Assembly: GCF_020616555.1 (NCBI RefSeq)
Contig: NZ_CP085173.1
Location: 9,626,001-9,690,000, forward strand
From: Streptomyces longhuiensis
GTDB lineage: Bacteria > Actinomycetota > Actinomycetes > Streptomycetales > Streptomycetaceae
Direction of reading: 5' to 3'
Length of the DNA stretch: 64,000 nt
Position 1 is the stretch's first letter. Each line of letters starts with the position of its first letter. The notes beneath the pieces are model-generated. The model saw only the letters and a program-made list of their open reading frames with translations. It made no database searches and was not told where the DNA came from. Made by a program: the position numbers and the translations under genes. Shown in pieces: positions 9,926-19,067 of this stretch.

Positions 9926-10642
9926 GTGAAGTTGACCGTGCAGGTGAAACTCCTGCCGACGCCCGTGCAGGCGGCGGCACTTGAGGAAACCCTGCATGCC
10001 TGCAATCAGGCCGCGACCTGGGTGTCGTCCGTGGCGTTCGAGAAGGACATCAAGCGCAACTTCGCCCTGCGTGAGCACACCTACACCAAGGTCAAGGACC
10101 GGTGGGGGCTCGGCGCTCAAGCGGCCCAGCACGTCAGCAAGAAGACCTGCGATGCCTACCGCACGTTGAGGGCGAACCTGAGGGCCGGGAATCTCGGTAA
10201 GGCCTCCTTCAAGCGCTACCGGCGGGCAGTCGAGAAACCGATCGCCCTCCGCTTGGAGGGTGCCCAGCCCTACCACGACCGGATGCTGTCCTGGCGGGAC
10301 GCAGAGCACACGGTGTCGATCTGGACCCTGTCGGGCCGGATGAAGAACGTGGCGTTCACCGCCGCCCCCGAACACTTGGCCCGTCTGGCCCTGTACCGCA
10401 AGGGCGAGTCCGACCTGCTGTACCGCGACGGGATGTGGTTCCTGACCGTCACCCGCGAGGTCCCCGAGGCCGAACTCAGCACCCGTGTCACCCAGTTCCT
10501 GGGGATCGATCTGGGGATCGTGAACATCGCGACCACCTCGGACGGTCAGACCATGGCCGGACGCTGGCTGAATCGCGGGCGTCTGCGCGAGCGCACCCTG
10601 CGTCATCCGGACCGTGGTCGAGGTCCGTCTTCGGATCGGTGA
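9926..10642 (+). pseudogene. tnpB: IS605/IS607-type TnpB, 3'-truncated
   Basis: The N-terminal two thirds of an OrfB/TnpB nuclease. GTG 9926 opens KLTVQVKLLPTPVQAA. The first RuvC motif is present (GIDLGIVNIATTSDG, with the first catalytic Asp). The frame then leaves homology after RERTL near 10600, so RuvC-II, the zinc ribbon and RuvC-III are missing. An intact TnpB is an RNA-guided nuclease of about 400 aa; this one cannot cut. The right end, where a guide RNA would be encoded, is also gone. It abuts a fragment of an Old Yellow Enzyme gene. Confidence 0.85.
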
Positions 10643-10841
10643 GCGTCGCGTTCGAGGCGAACCGGACAGGCAGTCGGTGTTGGCGATGAAGGGCTGGCTG
10701 CCCATGGGCGACCAGATCCGCCAGGTTCTCGGCGATGATGGCGTCTTCCTGCTGCTGGTCGAAACCGACGTTCGCGATGACAGTGCCCCGGTAGACCTTC
10801 CGCAAGTGTCGGATGATGCCGTCGTCGGCCAGTTCGGTCAC
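10620..10841 (-). pseudogene. Old Yellow Enzyme (NADH:flavin oxidoreductase) C-terminal fragment
   Basis: Minus-strand fragment containing IIRHLRKVYRGTVIANVGFD, ENLADLVAHGQP and LPVRFASNATLTDP. These match the C-terminus of OYE/alkene reductases, including the phosphate-binding GQPFIANTD region split across two frames by compensating shifts near 10690. The N-terminal ~290 residues are lost. One border coincides with the TnpB truncation, the other with the NAD kinase 3' end, so two rearrangements met here. Confidence 0.6.
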
Positions 10842-11911
10842 TGAATGGAGGAAAGGCCGTCCGGCGCCTCCGGCAGGGCCAGATGGGCGAGGTCTTCAGG
10901 CGCGGGTGTGTTCAGCGACCACAGGGGTGCGGGGGTTCCGTCGGCGACTGCGGCCGGGGCGTCGGTCAGGTTCATCCGCTCGCGAAGACGGCCGTAGAAG
11001 TCCATCGGTCCCAGCCGCACAGCTCGCAGTCGGTGGGGGGCCGCGTACACGCCGATCCAGTCTCCCGGGTCCAGCACGCCTCGGAGCTGGCCGTCGATGC
11101 TGATTGCGGCCGGGCCTGAGCGTTCCAGGATGCGCAGGACGACGGGTTCGTCGGGGGCCGTGACTACCGATCGGTCGAAGGCCATGTGCGGGGCGACGGG
11201 CGTGAAGACGAGGGCCTCGGCGCGGGGAGAGACCACGGGGCCGCCGGCAGCGAAGCTGTAAGCGGTCGAGCCGGTCGGCGTGGCTACCAGCAGTGCGTCG
11301 GCGGAGTAGGACGCCAAGAGCCTGCCGCAGATATAGACGCCGACTGATACCTGGCGGTCCCGGGAGAGCTTCTCCAGGACGACATCGTTGAGCGCGGTGA
11401 CGTCCAGCGGGATGCCCCACTCGTCGTCGGCCTGGCAGTTGGCGCGCACCTGGGGTGGTGGCAGAAGCGGCCCGCGGCCGTAGCGCACCCATGCTTCCAG
11501 GTCGGCCGGCACTTTCAGGCGGCAGGAGGCGCGCAGGGCGAGGAGCATGCGGGTGTCGATCCTGAGCCGGCCCTCGCGCACCGCATCGAGTGCGGCAGGC
11601 ACGCCGGAGGACGGTACCTCCGTCAGGAAGCCCACCCGTCCCAGATCGACGCCCAGGACGAGTGCGTTGTTCTCGGCGGCCACCCGGGCGCCGCGCAGGA
11701 AGGTGCCGTCGCCGCCCAGGGTGACGATGAGGTCGGGGTTCCCTGCGGCTTCTACCTCCCGGCTGGCGCTGTGTCGGTCACCGTCGTGCCACACATCGAT
11801 GTCCGTGCACTGCACGGCGTGATGTGCACACCATGCCCGCACCGCACGGGCCGCCTCCCTGGCTTCCGGGCGCCCGGTGTGCACGACCAGGCCGAGTCTG
11901 CTCATCCTCAT
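10838..11911 (-). CDS. nadK: NAD kinase
   Basis: ATP-dependent NAD kinase making NADP+, 357 aa. The nucleotide-binding GGDGTFLRGAR motif is near residue 70; the second conserved region has the GSTAYSFAAGGP motif followed by FTPVAPH. The body ends near residue 330; the last ~30 residues are a non-conserved tail. ATG 11911 has a GGAGGA site at 7-8 bases. The protein is longer than the housekeeping enzyme (about 300 aa), partly through an insertion around residues 165-185, so it is probably an additional paralogue. Monocistronic here. Confidence 0.92.
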   Translation of the reverse strand: MRMSRLGLVVHTGRPEAREAARAVRAWCAHHAVQCTDIDVWHDGDRHSASREVEAAGNPDLIVTLGGDGTFLRGARVAAENNALVLGVDLGRVGFLTEVPSSGVPAALDAVREGRLRIDTRMLLALRASCRLKVPADLEAWVRYGRGPLLPPPQVRANCQADDEWGIPLDVTALNDVVLEKLSRDRQVSVGVYICGRLLASYSADALLVATPTGSTAYSFAAGGPVVSPRAEALVFTPVAPHMAFDRSVVTAPDEPVVLRILERSGPAAISIDGQLRGVLDPGDWIGVYAAPHRLRAVRLGPMDFYGRLRERMNLTDAPAAVADGTPAPLWSLNTPAPEDLAHLALPEAPDGLSSIQ

Positions 11912-12620
11912 CGCTTCCTCCACCTCTGCCTCCAGGACGGGTCGGTCATCAGGTCGTAGCGATGGCGCGCAGAAGGGCCCGTGCACTGCCTCTGAGGGTC
12001 TGGGCCGTCCGGTCCATGTCCGCATCACCCCATCCCAGGATGGACTCATCGAGGCGGCTCCGCGTTCTCCAGCGGGAACCGGCGGCCAGACGTTCGGCAA
12101 TCGCATGCCCAGCGGCTGCGCTGGCAGTCGCGGTAGTGGACGCGATCTCGTCCACCGCCAGGACCTGACCTGTTGCTGAGTCGACAGGGTGAACACGACG
12201 CCGCTACGTGACGTGAGGAGGATGCAGATGATGCCGGGTGCAAGGCGGCGCCCCAGGCTTTGCGGCATTGCAACAGCCGGCGTGGGCAGACCGGTTTCCA
12301 TGACGAAGTCGGCGGCGGGGATGCTCATACGCCTGCCCACGCGGTAGCTGATCGTTCCGCTGGTCCGGCTGAGGCGGCGTGTCGACGGGCGAAGACCACG
12401 CATGCGGTTGTGAGCGTGGCGGCGCGTTGCTCGAGGATCTGGCATCAGTGCCGGGCCGGACGCCGGAGGGCTGGGAAGCGCTGCTGCTGAGAGTGATGGA
12501 TCTTTACTCAAGGCGATTGCTTGTCGTGGCGTTCCCGGTCAAGCGACGGCCGCGAGCCGAGGGGGTGTACGTCCTGCAGTCAATGCGCTGCGTGCGCACC
12601 ACATGAGAGAAGAACTCATC
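11912..12620. other. mostly non-coding; weak minus-strand ORF
   Basis: About 700 bases. A 68-codon minus-strand frame (12155 to 11949) reads DEIASTTATASAAAGHAIAE and WGDADMDRTAQTLRG and could be the tail of a lost gene just upstream of the NAD kinase gene, but lacks a ribosome site. A plus-strand frame near 12500 reads LRVMDLYSRRLLVV, which recalls the rve core of IS3 transposases but is too short to call. Confidence 0.3.
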
Positions 12621-13215
12621 ATGAGCAAGACAGTCCTCATCGCTGGCGCCTCGACGGGCATGGTGAAACGCTCACCTTCGACTACGACGCACCCGGTTGG
12701 AACGTCGTGGCCACTATGCGTGACACCGTCAAGGCCATCCCGAAGTTGGCCGATCTCAACGACGTCCCTTTCGCGCGTCTCGACGTCACCGACGCTGCCA
12801 GCATCGAGCGGGCAGTCAAGGAGAGCATCGAGCGCTTCGGTGCTGTAGATGTGGTCGTCAACGCTGCCGGCCAAGGGCGGCTCGGCGTTATCGAAGAGGC
12901 CAGCGCCGATCAGGTGCGGGATCAGTTCGAGACCGACGTGAGGGGGCAGGTAGAGCCCAGGTGGTCCAGGACGTCCTCCCGCAGATGCGGGAAACGCGGT
13001 TGCGGACACATCATCAACATCGGCTCCTTGGGTGGCCACGTCAGCCTGCCCGCCATGGCCGGGTACTGCTCCTCCAAGAGCGCCGTGCAGAACCTGACCG
13101 CGGAGCTGGCCGAGGAGCTCGGCCCTCTGGACATCCACGTCACCATGGTCGAGCCGGCCGGTTCACCGACCTTGTCTCGCCGTTGCGGCGCATGGTTCAG
13201 GACCTGTGCTGAGGC
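12621..13215 (+). pseudogene. short-chain dehydrogenase, multiply frameshifted
   Basis: SDR gene starting MSKTVLIAGASTGM (TGxxxGxG region). It shifts frame near 12660 to give GWNVVATMRD, LDVTDAASIERAV and VDVVVNAAGQG, and shifts again near 12950 (VVQDVLPQMR). It returns for GHIINIGSLGGHVSLPAMAG, YCSSKSAVQNL (YxxxK) and ends in a third register at about 13212. Three or more indels. Cofactor and catalytic motifs are individually recognisable, so decay is recent or sequence quality is poor here. Confidence 0.7.
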
Positions 13216-13611
13216 CGGGGCGGTGAAGAGGGATGTGGGGAAGGCCGGTTCAACACGCAGGTGCGGAACGGGCTATCAAGCTGTGGCGAGAGCTCTGGCC
13301 GTAAGAACGGCGCGCCTGGGGCCGGGCCGTGAGAGTGCCATGTCGCGTTGCCCTTTCCACCCGAGGCACGGAGCCAGACGCCCGGCGGGACAAGAAGAAC
13401 GCAACTTCTGTGGTCCGCTGGAGTGCAGGAGGATCCGCTCGTCGAGTCAACCCTCATGGGCAGCTCGGGTCATACCTCGACCTCGCCTTGAGGCGCGGAG
13501 CCCGGTGGGCGCCGAGCATGCTCGGAGGTTCAGCCGGAGTGCAAGAGTTGCCACGCGACCTCGGTCTCCTGCGGCGCGCATCGCCACGAGGTGACCAGAC
13601 ATGGTCCTCTT

Positions 13612-13682
13612 GGGACCTGCTGTCCTTGCCCGGACTCCGTCGCTATAGATGGGCAGATGAGGGGGCAAGCTGTACACGGGCA
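13612..13682 (-). repeat. ~70-bp repeat P, copy 1
   Basis: Read on the minus strand this matches 18973-19040 on the plus strand, with shared blocks cccgtgtacagcttgcccc, catctat and gagtccgggcaaggacag. About 80% identity over 70 bases by eye. Copies are 5.3 kb apart in opposite orientation. In copy 2 it lies directly upstream of a GNAT gene, suggesting a promoter or leader. Confidence 0.6.
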
Positions 13683-13820
13683 TCCCCATACGTACGCGGT
13701 GCCGATCGCGGCGGGCGTGACGACGAGCAGCGCGCCACCGACGCCCTCGAGGAACCCGTCGGTACGGGGAGCACGACAACGCTGTGAGCGAGCCGAGCTC
13801 AGCGTTGGGACCATCCTCGC

Positions 13821-13848
13821 GGGTCCGGGTCCGGGTCCGGGTCCGGGT
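13821..13848. repeat. GGGTCC tandem repeat (about 4.5 units)
   Basis: Perfect hexamer repeat in non-coding DNA between the SDR remnant and the SLT-domain gene. Length variation by slippage is expected; no function is evident. Confidence 0.85.
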
Positions 13849-14070
13849 GCGTGGGCGTATGCGTGGTGCTGATTGACGCCGTCTCGACCGCAGCCACGGC
13901 GTGGGGGCGCCCCGGGGTCGGGGGCATGCCGCGTGGGGCGCTGGGGGATCGGCTGTCGTGGGCAGGCCGGTCGCAAGGGACGCGGCCTGCAGTGCTTCGT
14001 CAGGTCGGCGCGGTGCGGGGGCTTGACGTCCGCTATCGGCCGCGTATCCGGGGTGTCGCGTCGGGCCCGA

Positions 14071-14541
14071 TCAGTACGCCGAGTTGACGTTGTCGATCGA
14101 GCCGTAGCGGTGCGCGGCGTAGTTGGCGGAGGCGGTGATGTTGGCGACCGGGTCGTAGATGTTCTGCGAGGTGCCCGCGACGTGGTACGCATTGAAGGTC
14201 GGGTCGATGACCTGCATCAGGCCCTTGGAGGGGATGCCCTTCATGGCGTTGGAGTCCCAGTTGTTGATGGCGTTGGGGTTGCCGGTGGACTCGCGCATCA
14301 GGTTGCGGTGGATGCCCTCGTAGGTGCCCGGGATGCCCTGGGCGTGCATGACCTTCAGCGACTCCTTGATCCAGGTGTCGACGTTGCCGCCGCTGGACTG
14401 GGCCGGGGTGGCGGCCGAGGCGGCCGGGGCGCTGACGACGGTGCCGGCCATCACGGCGGCGCCGGCGGCGACCATGCCCAGGGAGATCTTCTTGGCCTTG
14501 GTCATGTGCGCGAACTTCTTGGACATCGCGGTGAACTGCAT
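14071..14541 (-). CDS. secreted transglycosylase SLT-domain protein
   Basis: 156-aa secreted protein. A signal peptide (KKISLGMVAAGAAVMAGTVV, then an ASA-type cleavage site) is followed by a compact lytic transglycosylase domain. It shows NLMRESTGNPNAINNWDS with the catalytic Glu, and GLMQVIDPTFNAYHV. The enzyme would cleave the glycan backbone of peptidoglycan. ATG 14541 chosen (MQFTAMSKKF) with an AGGAA site; the frame opens further upstream into an AT-rich leader. Small Streptomyces homologues occur in many copies. Confidence 0.9.
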   Translation of the reverse strand: MQFTAMSKKFAHMTKAKKISLGMVAAGAAVMAGTVVSAPAASAATPAQSSGGNVDTWIKESLKVMHAQGIPGTYEGIHRNLMRESTGNPNAINNWDSNAMKGIPSKGLMQVIDPTFNAYHVAGTSQNIYDPVANITASANYAAHRYGSIDNVNSAY

Positions 14542-15626
14542 GCAGTAATTCCTGTTCCGTCGGGGGTGATGCCAAGAATTTTTAATCAAGGAGGAATCCC
14601 AGGTCAATGACCTGCTCTTACGATGGGGTTTAGTAGTGGATACTCAAAATGACCCGGAGGCGCCGTCAAGCCCGCGTTACACGCGGTGTCGGTCTACTAT
14701 TCGACTTCATAGTGACGCAGGCCATATGGCCCACACCACGCGGCAAATGCCCTAAAGGAGGGCAAGAGTGACGTAGATCATGTGGTCTGCGTCATATTGA
14801 AGGCGTCTAATTCGCTCACGGTAATAACAGGGACACATTCCGCATTCGCGGCCCAGTGGGGTGGGTCCGCGGATTATCGACGCTCGCCCGCAGGGAAGCC
14901 TGGCCTGGCGAGTGAGGGCCTCCTGAACGCGTCTCCTGCTGACGAGCCAAGAAATCCCCGAAGTGTCAGCGGAAGCCGTGGGGGCGTCTTTGCAGGCAAG
15001 CGCCTACCTGGCGATGGCTGCGCGCCACCGGGCGAATGCCTCCCTGGAGGTCGGCACGTACCGGTCCGGATCGAAGCCCTCGTGGTCTTCCCTGCTGTCG
15101 GCGTACAGCACCGCGGGAGGCGGGGCCGTTCTCGCGAGCTGCGGGGCCGCGGGCGCCTGGCGCCGCCTGTCGCGCCACACCGCGACCGCCAGTCATGCGC
15201 GATCCCCGTCTGCCGAGCCGGAGGGCCGCGATCCGTTACTGACGCAGAGGGCAGGAGCCGGGACGCCCCCGATCCCGCGACTGCGGTCGCGGCCGTCCGC
15301 TCCGTCGCGCCTCAGTCCAGCGACCGGGCGCCCTGGTGGCCGCCCGCGACATTGCACTCGAAGGGGACGCGCGGTTGTGGATCGCATATCCGGCTGTCCG
15401 TGCCCAGACAGCCCCTGCGATGACGGCTACCGGAACCCCACGGACTCGCCGTGCGTGCCGGAGTTGGTGCACTCCCACACAAGACGCCGCAATCCACTGT
15501 TCATCCTGTGACTGTCCGGTAACTCTGGATCACCAGGGCAGACCTCGACTAGCGTTGTGAACGCGTTGCCACACCCAGGGCATAGGGCCCTGCCGGGACT
15601 AGCAACGCCAAGGGACAACAACAGCG
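14542..15626. other. regulatory and non-coding region
   Basis: About 1.1 kb between the divergent SLT-domain gene and the cyclodipeptide synthase. The first 250 bases are AT-richer than the surroundings and contain a minus-strand TTGACG element near 14665-14670, 130 bases from the SLT start: a plausible promoter with a long leader. From 14830 to 15600 there are only arginine/serine-rich frames on both strands and no recognisable gene. Confidence 0.4.
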
Positions 15627-16343
15627 TTGACGACTGCAACACGCACCGAAACCTTCGCCGTACGCCCTTACACACCTCACTGCCGCGTCATCCACGACGA
15701 AGGCGAACACGCCGTCATCGGCATCTCATCCGGAAACGGCTACTTCACCCACGCTCGCGTGCTCGACCTTGCCGTCTGGGGCCTTGGCCAGTTCCGGCAG
15801 GTCGATCTGATCTGGACGGACCTGCACGTAGCCGAAATGTTCGAGGCCCTCGACTACAGCCCGGTTGAAGCACAGCGCAAGGCGGTGAAGAACCTCCGTG
15901 GGGTCCGCGCCAAGGTGAACGCGGCCGTGGCCTCGCTCGACCCGGAGGGGAAGCGACTGCGCGGACGGCCCATGTCCGCGCTCCTGGAACTTCCCGCTTA
16001 TCAGGCCATCCGTAACCGGCTAGAGGCCCTCCTTGCGGACGACCCCGAGTTCCGTGAGGTGTGCGACGAGCTCGCCGCCCGCTTCCTCGCCGACAAGCTG
16101 AACGGCCAACCGCCCACCGAACGGCAGCGCGAGGTCTGCATCAAGTACGTGTGCGCCGAAGTGCCGCTGTTCCTGGACACCCCGGCCATCCTCGACGTTC
16201 CTTCGTCGCTCAACTGCTACCACCAGGCGCTTCCCCTCGCAGAGCTGCTCTACGCCCGCGGCCGGGGCCTGCGCGCCTCCCGCAACCAGGGCCACGCCGT
16301 CATCACTCCCGCCACCGCCGAAGAACAGGACATCGCCGCATGA
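15627..16343 (+). CDS. tRNA-dependent cyclodipeptide synthase
   Basis: CDPS of AlbC size (238 aa; AlbC 239). It makes a 2,5-diketopiperazine from two aminoacyl-tRNAs in the cytoplasm. Signature 1 is [10 protein letters not shown] with the nucleophile Ser34. Signature 2 is YVCAEVP with Tyr174 and Glu178, followed by [11 protein letters not shown] with Tyr198. Asn37 and Tyr198-His199 place it in the NYH subfamily. TTG 15627 is the only start before the conserved region, with AAGGGA 11 bases upstream. Its stop overlaps the P450 start (ATGA), implying coupled translation. The amino acids used cannot be read by eye. Confidence 0.93.
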   Translation: MTTATRTETFAVRPYTPHCRVIHDEGEHAVIGISSGNGYFTHARVLDLAVWGLGQFRQVDLIWTDLHVAEMFEALDYSPVEAQRKAVKNLRGVRAKVNAAVASLDPEGKRLRGRPMSALLELPAYQAIRNRLEALLADDPEFREVCDELAARFLADKLNGQPPTERQREVCIKYVCAEVPLFLDTPAILDVPSSLNCYHQALPLAELLYARGRGLRASRNQGHAVITPATAEEQDIAA

Positions 16344-17557
16344 CCACCACCGCGATCACCGGATGCCCTGTGGCCCACAACGAGCTGACGCAATTTCCGT
16401 TCGACGCCAACGGCACCCGGCTGCCCGACGAGATCGCGCACCTGATCACCAATGAGCCGGTGAAGAAGGTCCGCACAATTGCCGGTGCAGAGGCATGGCT
16501 CGTCTCCTCGTATCCGCTGTGCAGGCAAGTCCTCGACGATGCCCGGTATTCGCTCAAGGACACGTCCGCGCCCGGGATGCCGCGTCAGTACGCACTGACG
16601 ATCCCCCCGGAGGTCGTCAACAACATGGGCAACATCACCGGCGCGGGACTGCGCAAAGCAGTGTTGAAGGCCCTCAACCCCAAAGCCCCGGGCCTGGAAG
16701 ACTGGCTTCGCGAGCACGCCGCACACCTCGTCGACCGGCTCGTGTCCGCCGGGGCACCGTCCGATCTGCGGTACGACTTCACCGTCCCGTACTCGACCGG
16801 CCTGCACTGCTACATCCTCGGCATCCCACAGGCCGACTCCGCGGCGCTGTACAGCTCCCTTGACGTCGCGTTCATGAACAGCCCCCGCGAGATCCCCGCG
16901 GCGGCCATGAACTGGGACCGCGACATGGCCCACATGGTGATGCGCCTCAACGACCCCGACACCGGCGGCCTCATGGGCGAACTCGCCGCCCTGCGCGAGG
17001 ATCCCGCGTATGACCACCTCACCGACGAGATGCTCGCCACCGTCGGCGTCACCATGTTTGGCGCCGGCGTAATCAGTGTCATGGGCTTCCTCACCATGGC
17101 GATCGTCTCCCTGATCCAGAACCCCGACCTCAAGGCCCGGCTTGTCGCCGAGCCCCAGCTGATCCCGGCCGCCGTGGATGAGCTGCTGCGCATCAACCTG
17201 TCCATCGCCGACGGCCTCCCGCGCATCGCCAAGCAGACGATGCAGCTCGGAGACGTCACCGTGCAGAAGGGGGAACTCGTCCTGGTGCTCGTCGAGGCCG
17301 CCAACCATGACCCCGCCGAGTTCGACGACCCCCACACCGTGCGCCTGGACCGGCCGAACCCGAACGCACACCTGAGCTTCGGCGGCGGCGGCCACTACTG
17401 CCCCGCTACCGCCCTCGGGAAGCGACACGCACAGATCGCGATCGAGACCCTCCTTGACCGGATGCCGAACCTCGATCTCGCCGTCCCGATCGAGCAACTC
17501 GTGTGGCGCACCGGCTTCATGAAACGTATTCCCGAGCGCCTGCCGGTCCTCTGGTAG
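16340..17557 (+). CDS. cytochrome P450, CYP121-like cyclodipeptide oxidase
   Basis: 405-aa P450 with the heme loop [20 protein letters not shown] (Cys354; Pro replaces the usual residue before the expected Gly). The I-helix [11 protein letters not shown] lacks the common acid-Thr pair. The [15 protein letters not shown] block and the C-terminus ([22 protein letters not shown]) closely recall Mycobacterium tuberculosis CYP121, which couples the two rings of cyclo(Tyr-Tyr). That, plus the four-base overlap with a CDPS, predicts oxidation or ring coupling of a diketopiperazine. Near the C-terminus, positions I align with CYP121 Gln385/Arg386 read Met-Lys. Confidence 0.93.
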   Translation: MTTTAITGCPVAHNELTQFPFDANGTRLPDEIAHLITNEPVKKVRTIAGAEAWLVSSYPLCRQVLDDARYSLKDTSAPGMPRQYALTIPPEVVNNMGNITGAGLRKAVLKALNPKAPGLEDWLREHAAHLVDRLVSAGAPSDLRYDFTVPYSTGLHCYILGIPQADSAALYSSLDVAFMNSPREIPAAAMNWDRDMAHMVMRLNDPDTGGLMGELAALREDPAYDHLTDEMLATVGVTMFGAGVISVMGFLTMAIVSLIQNPDLKARLVAEPQLIPAAVDELLRINLSIADGLPRIAKQTMQLGDVTVQKGELVLVLVEAANHDPAEFDDPHTVRLDRPNPNAHLSFGGGGHYCPATALGKRHAQIAIETLLDRMPNLDLAVPIEQLVWRTGFMKRIPERLPVLW

Positions 17558-17597
17558 AGAACCAGAGGACCGGCATCGCGGCCTACGACGAAGCCAC

Positions 17598-17626
17598 GCC
17601 GTGACGGTAGCGCTTGCCGTCACGGC
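17598..17626 (+). terminator. hairpin downstream of CDPS-P450 operon
   Basis: Perfect 10-bp inverted repeat (GCCGTGACGG / CCGTCACGGC) with a 9-base loop, 40 bases after the P450 stop. No T-tract, as usual in actinomycetes. Confidence 0.65.
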
Positions 17627-17645
17627 CGAGGCCGCACACAACGAC

Positions 17646-17677
17646 GACGCCCCCGCCGGTCATTCGGCGGGGGCGTC
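17646..17677. terminator. strong 13-bp GC hairpin
   Basis: GACGCCCCCGCCG pairs perfectly with CGGCGGGGGCGTC around a six-base loop. The second hairpin after the P450; it could also stop transcription arriving from the minus-strand SDR gene. The 260 bases that follow hold no supported gene. Confidence 0.85.
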
Positions 17678-17941
17678 TTGCAAACAGCGGCCGGTCAGCC
17701 ACCGGCCCCGGCAACGGAGGGCGCCCGGAGCTCAGGCCTCACCCCGGCCGTCGCCCGCTTCAGCACGTCGGCCGACGGTTGGGCAGTCCGGTGCCGAGTA
17801 ACAGGGCATCAGGGACGCTTCGGCGTGGAAGTCTCTGCGATCGCTCCCGTCATCGGCGTTCTGGCGTTCATCGGCTTCGTGAACCTCACCGGCTCGGGAT
17901 GGGTGACGACGCAATGAGTACGCAGCGTGTGCTCCCCGTGG

Positions 17942-18703
17942 TCAGGTACGCAGGTGGGACGCGCCGTTGAGGTCCACGATGGTCCCTGATGCCCACATCG
18001 CCGCGGGCGAGGCCAGGAAGTGCACGGTTGCGGCGATTTCGTCCGGTGTGCCGACCCTGCCGAACGGGCTCTGCGCACGCAGGCGTTCGCCTTCCGGCCC
18101 GGCCAATTTGGCCGCCTGGCGCTCGGTGGCCACGAACCCGGGCGCCACGGAGGTGACCGCGATGTTGTGCGGTGCCAGTGCGACAGCCAGTGACTGGCCG
18201 AGTGCGTGCAGGGCGGCCTTGGTCGTTGCGTAGGCCGGGAAGTCCGGCTCCCCCTTAAACGCGCCGCGGGAGCCGACGTTGACGATGGCGCCCCCTGCTC
18301 CACGGCCGATCAGGTGTCGGGCAACGGACCAGCACAGGTCGGCCGGGGCGAGCAGGTTCACGTCGACCATGCGCCGCCACACGCGTTGCCAGTCCGCGAT
18401 CGGGGTCTCGGAGACCGGGTGGCGGTTGGCTTCCGTCGGCGCGACACCGGCATTGTTGACCAGGACGTCGACCGATCCCAGGGCGGCAACCGCCTGAGAG
18501 ACGAGCTGTTCGGCGGCGTCCGGCTCGCCGAGGTCGGCCTGCAGCAGCACGTGTTTCTCGCCGGGCAGTTGCCGCAATGTCTCCTCGGCGTCCGCGCGGT
18601 TGCCCGCGTACTGCACCGCAACCCGGTCACCGCCACGGGCGAACGCCAGCGCGACGGCCCGGCCGATGCCCCGCGAGCCGCCGGTCACCAGGACGGCCCT
18701 CAT
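17942..18703 (-). CDS. SDR-family oxidoreductase (FabG-like)
   Basis: 253-aa classical short-chain dehydrogenase. Cofactor motif TGGSRGIGRA at residues 6-15, VLVNNAGVAP near 85, active site Ser in VNVGSRGAF and YATTK. The tail GTPDEIAATVHFLAS then SGTIVDLNGA is typical of FabG/3-ketoacyl reductase-like enzymes. Substrate unknown. ATG 18703 chosen since the family starts MRAVLVTGG. It is convergent with the CDPS operon, so a role in that pathway is not implied. Confidence 0.9.
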   Translation of the reverse strand: MRAVLVTGGSRGIGRAVALAFARGGDRVAVQYAGNRADAEETLRQLPGEKHVLLQADLGEPDAAEQLVSQAVAALGSVDVLVNNAGVAPTEANRHPVSETPIADWQRVWRRMVDVNLLAPADLCWSVARHLIGRGAGGAIVNVGSRGAFKGEPDFPAYATTKAALHALGQSLAVALAPHNIAVTSVAPGFVATERQAAKLAGPEGERLRAQSPFGRVGTPDEIAATVHFLASPAAMWASGTIVDLNGASHLRT

Positions 18704-18972
18704 CGGGCGACCGCCGCGCATGCGCCGGCGAGGGGCACCGCAGGCCCGCCCGCTTTGAAGCCGGACAGCGGACTCGCGGTTCGCGGTCGGCGTGCAAGTC
18801 CGTGCAAGTGCTGCTCGTGAGGCGGCATACGGCGGCAGATCGGCGCGGCCGGCGGAGCAACGGGACGGTGCGGCATGGGGAATCTCCTGGTCGACGAACC
18901 TGAATCCATGGACAGTACAGCTGCTCTGCGACGACGCTTTCCACCAGGGCAGTCGGGTCGCAGCGTGCGCCG

Positions 18973-19040
18973 TGCCCGTGTACAGCTTGCCCCTGACCTG
19001 GGCATCTATGGCAACTGAGTCCGGGCAAGGACAGGAGGGA
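18973..19040 (+). repeat. ~70-bp repeat P, copy 2
   Basis: Plus-strand partner of 13612-13682. It ends 28 bases before the start of the GNAT gene and contains aggaggga, so it probably forms its promoter and leader. Confidence 0.6.
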
Positions 19041-19067
19041 CCTTCACTGCTCATAGAGAATGAGGGC

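Larger units (their letters stand above)
13216..14070. other. long non-coding tract
   Basis: About 850 bases with no supported gene. It holds one copy of a ~70-bp repeat (13612-13682, whose partner lies in inverse orientation near 19 kb) and a GGGTCC tandem array. A minus-strand ATG at 13602 directly follows the repeat, but the short frame behind it is not recognisable. Confidence 0.45.

Noticed and set aside
12480..12545. IS3-type integrase core VMDLYSRRLLVV
   Set aside because: Twelve residues only, without DDE neighbours or IS ends.
13530..14192. 220-codon minus-strand frame with Thr/Arg/Pro repeats
   Set aside because: Low-complexity translation of GC repeats, including the GGGTCC array.
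14963..15511. 182-codon frame upstream of the cyclodipeptide synthase
   Set aside because: Begins plausibly (GASLQASAYLAMAARHRANA) but becomes Arg/Ser/Pro-rich and has competing frames on both strands; no family motif.
16250..17641. 463-codon minus-strand frame opposite the P450
   Set aside because: Mirror of the P450 coding sequence with no motif of its own; the plus strand is clearly the gene.
18206..18820. 204-codon plus-strand frame opposite the SDR gene
   Set aside because: Antisense shadow of a clear SDR with all catalytic motifs.
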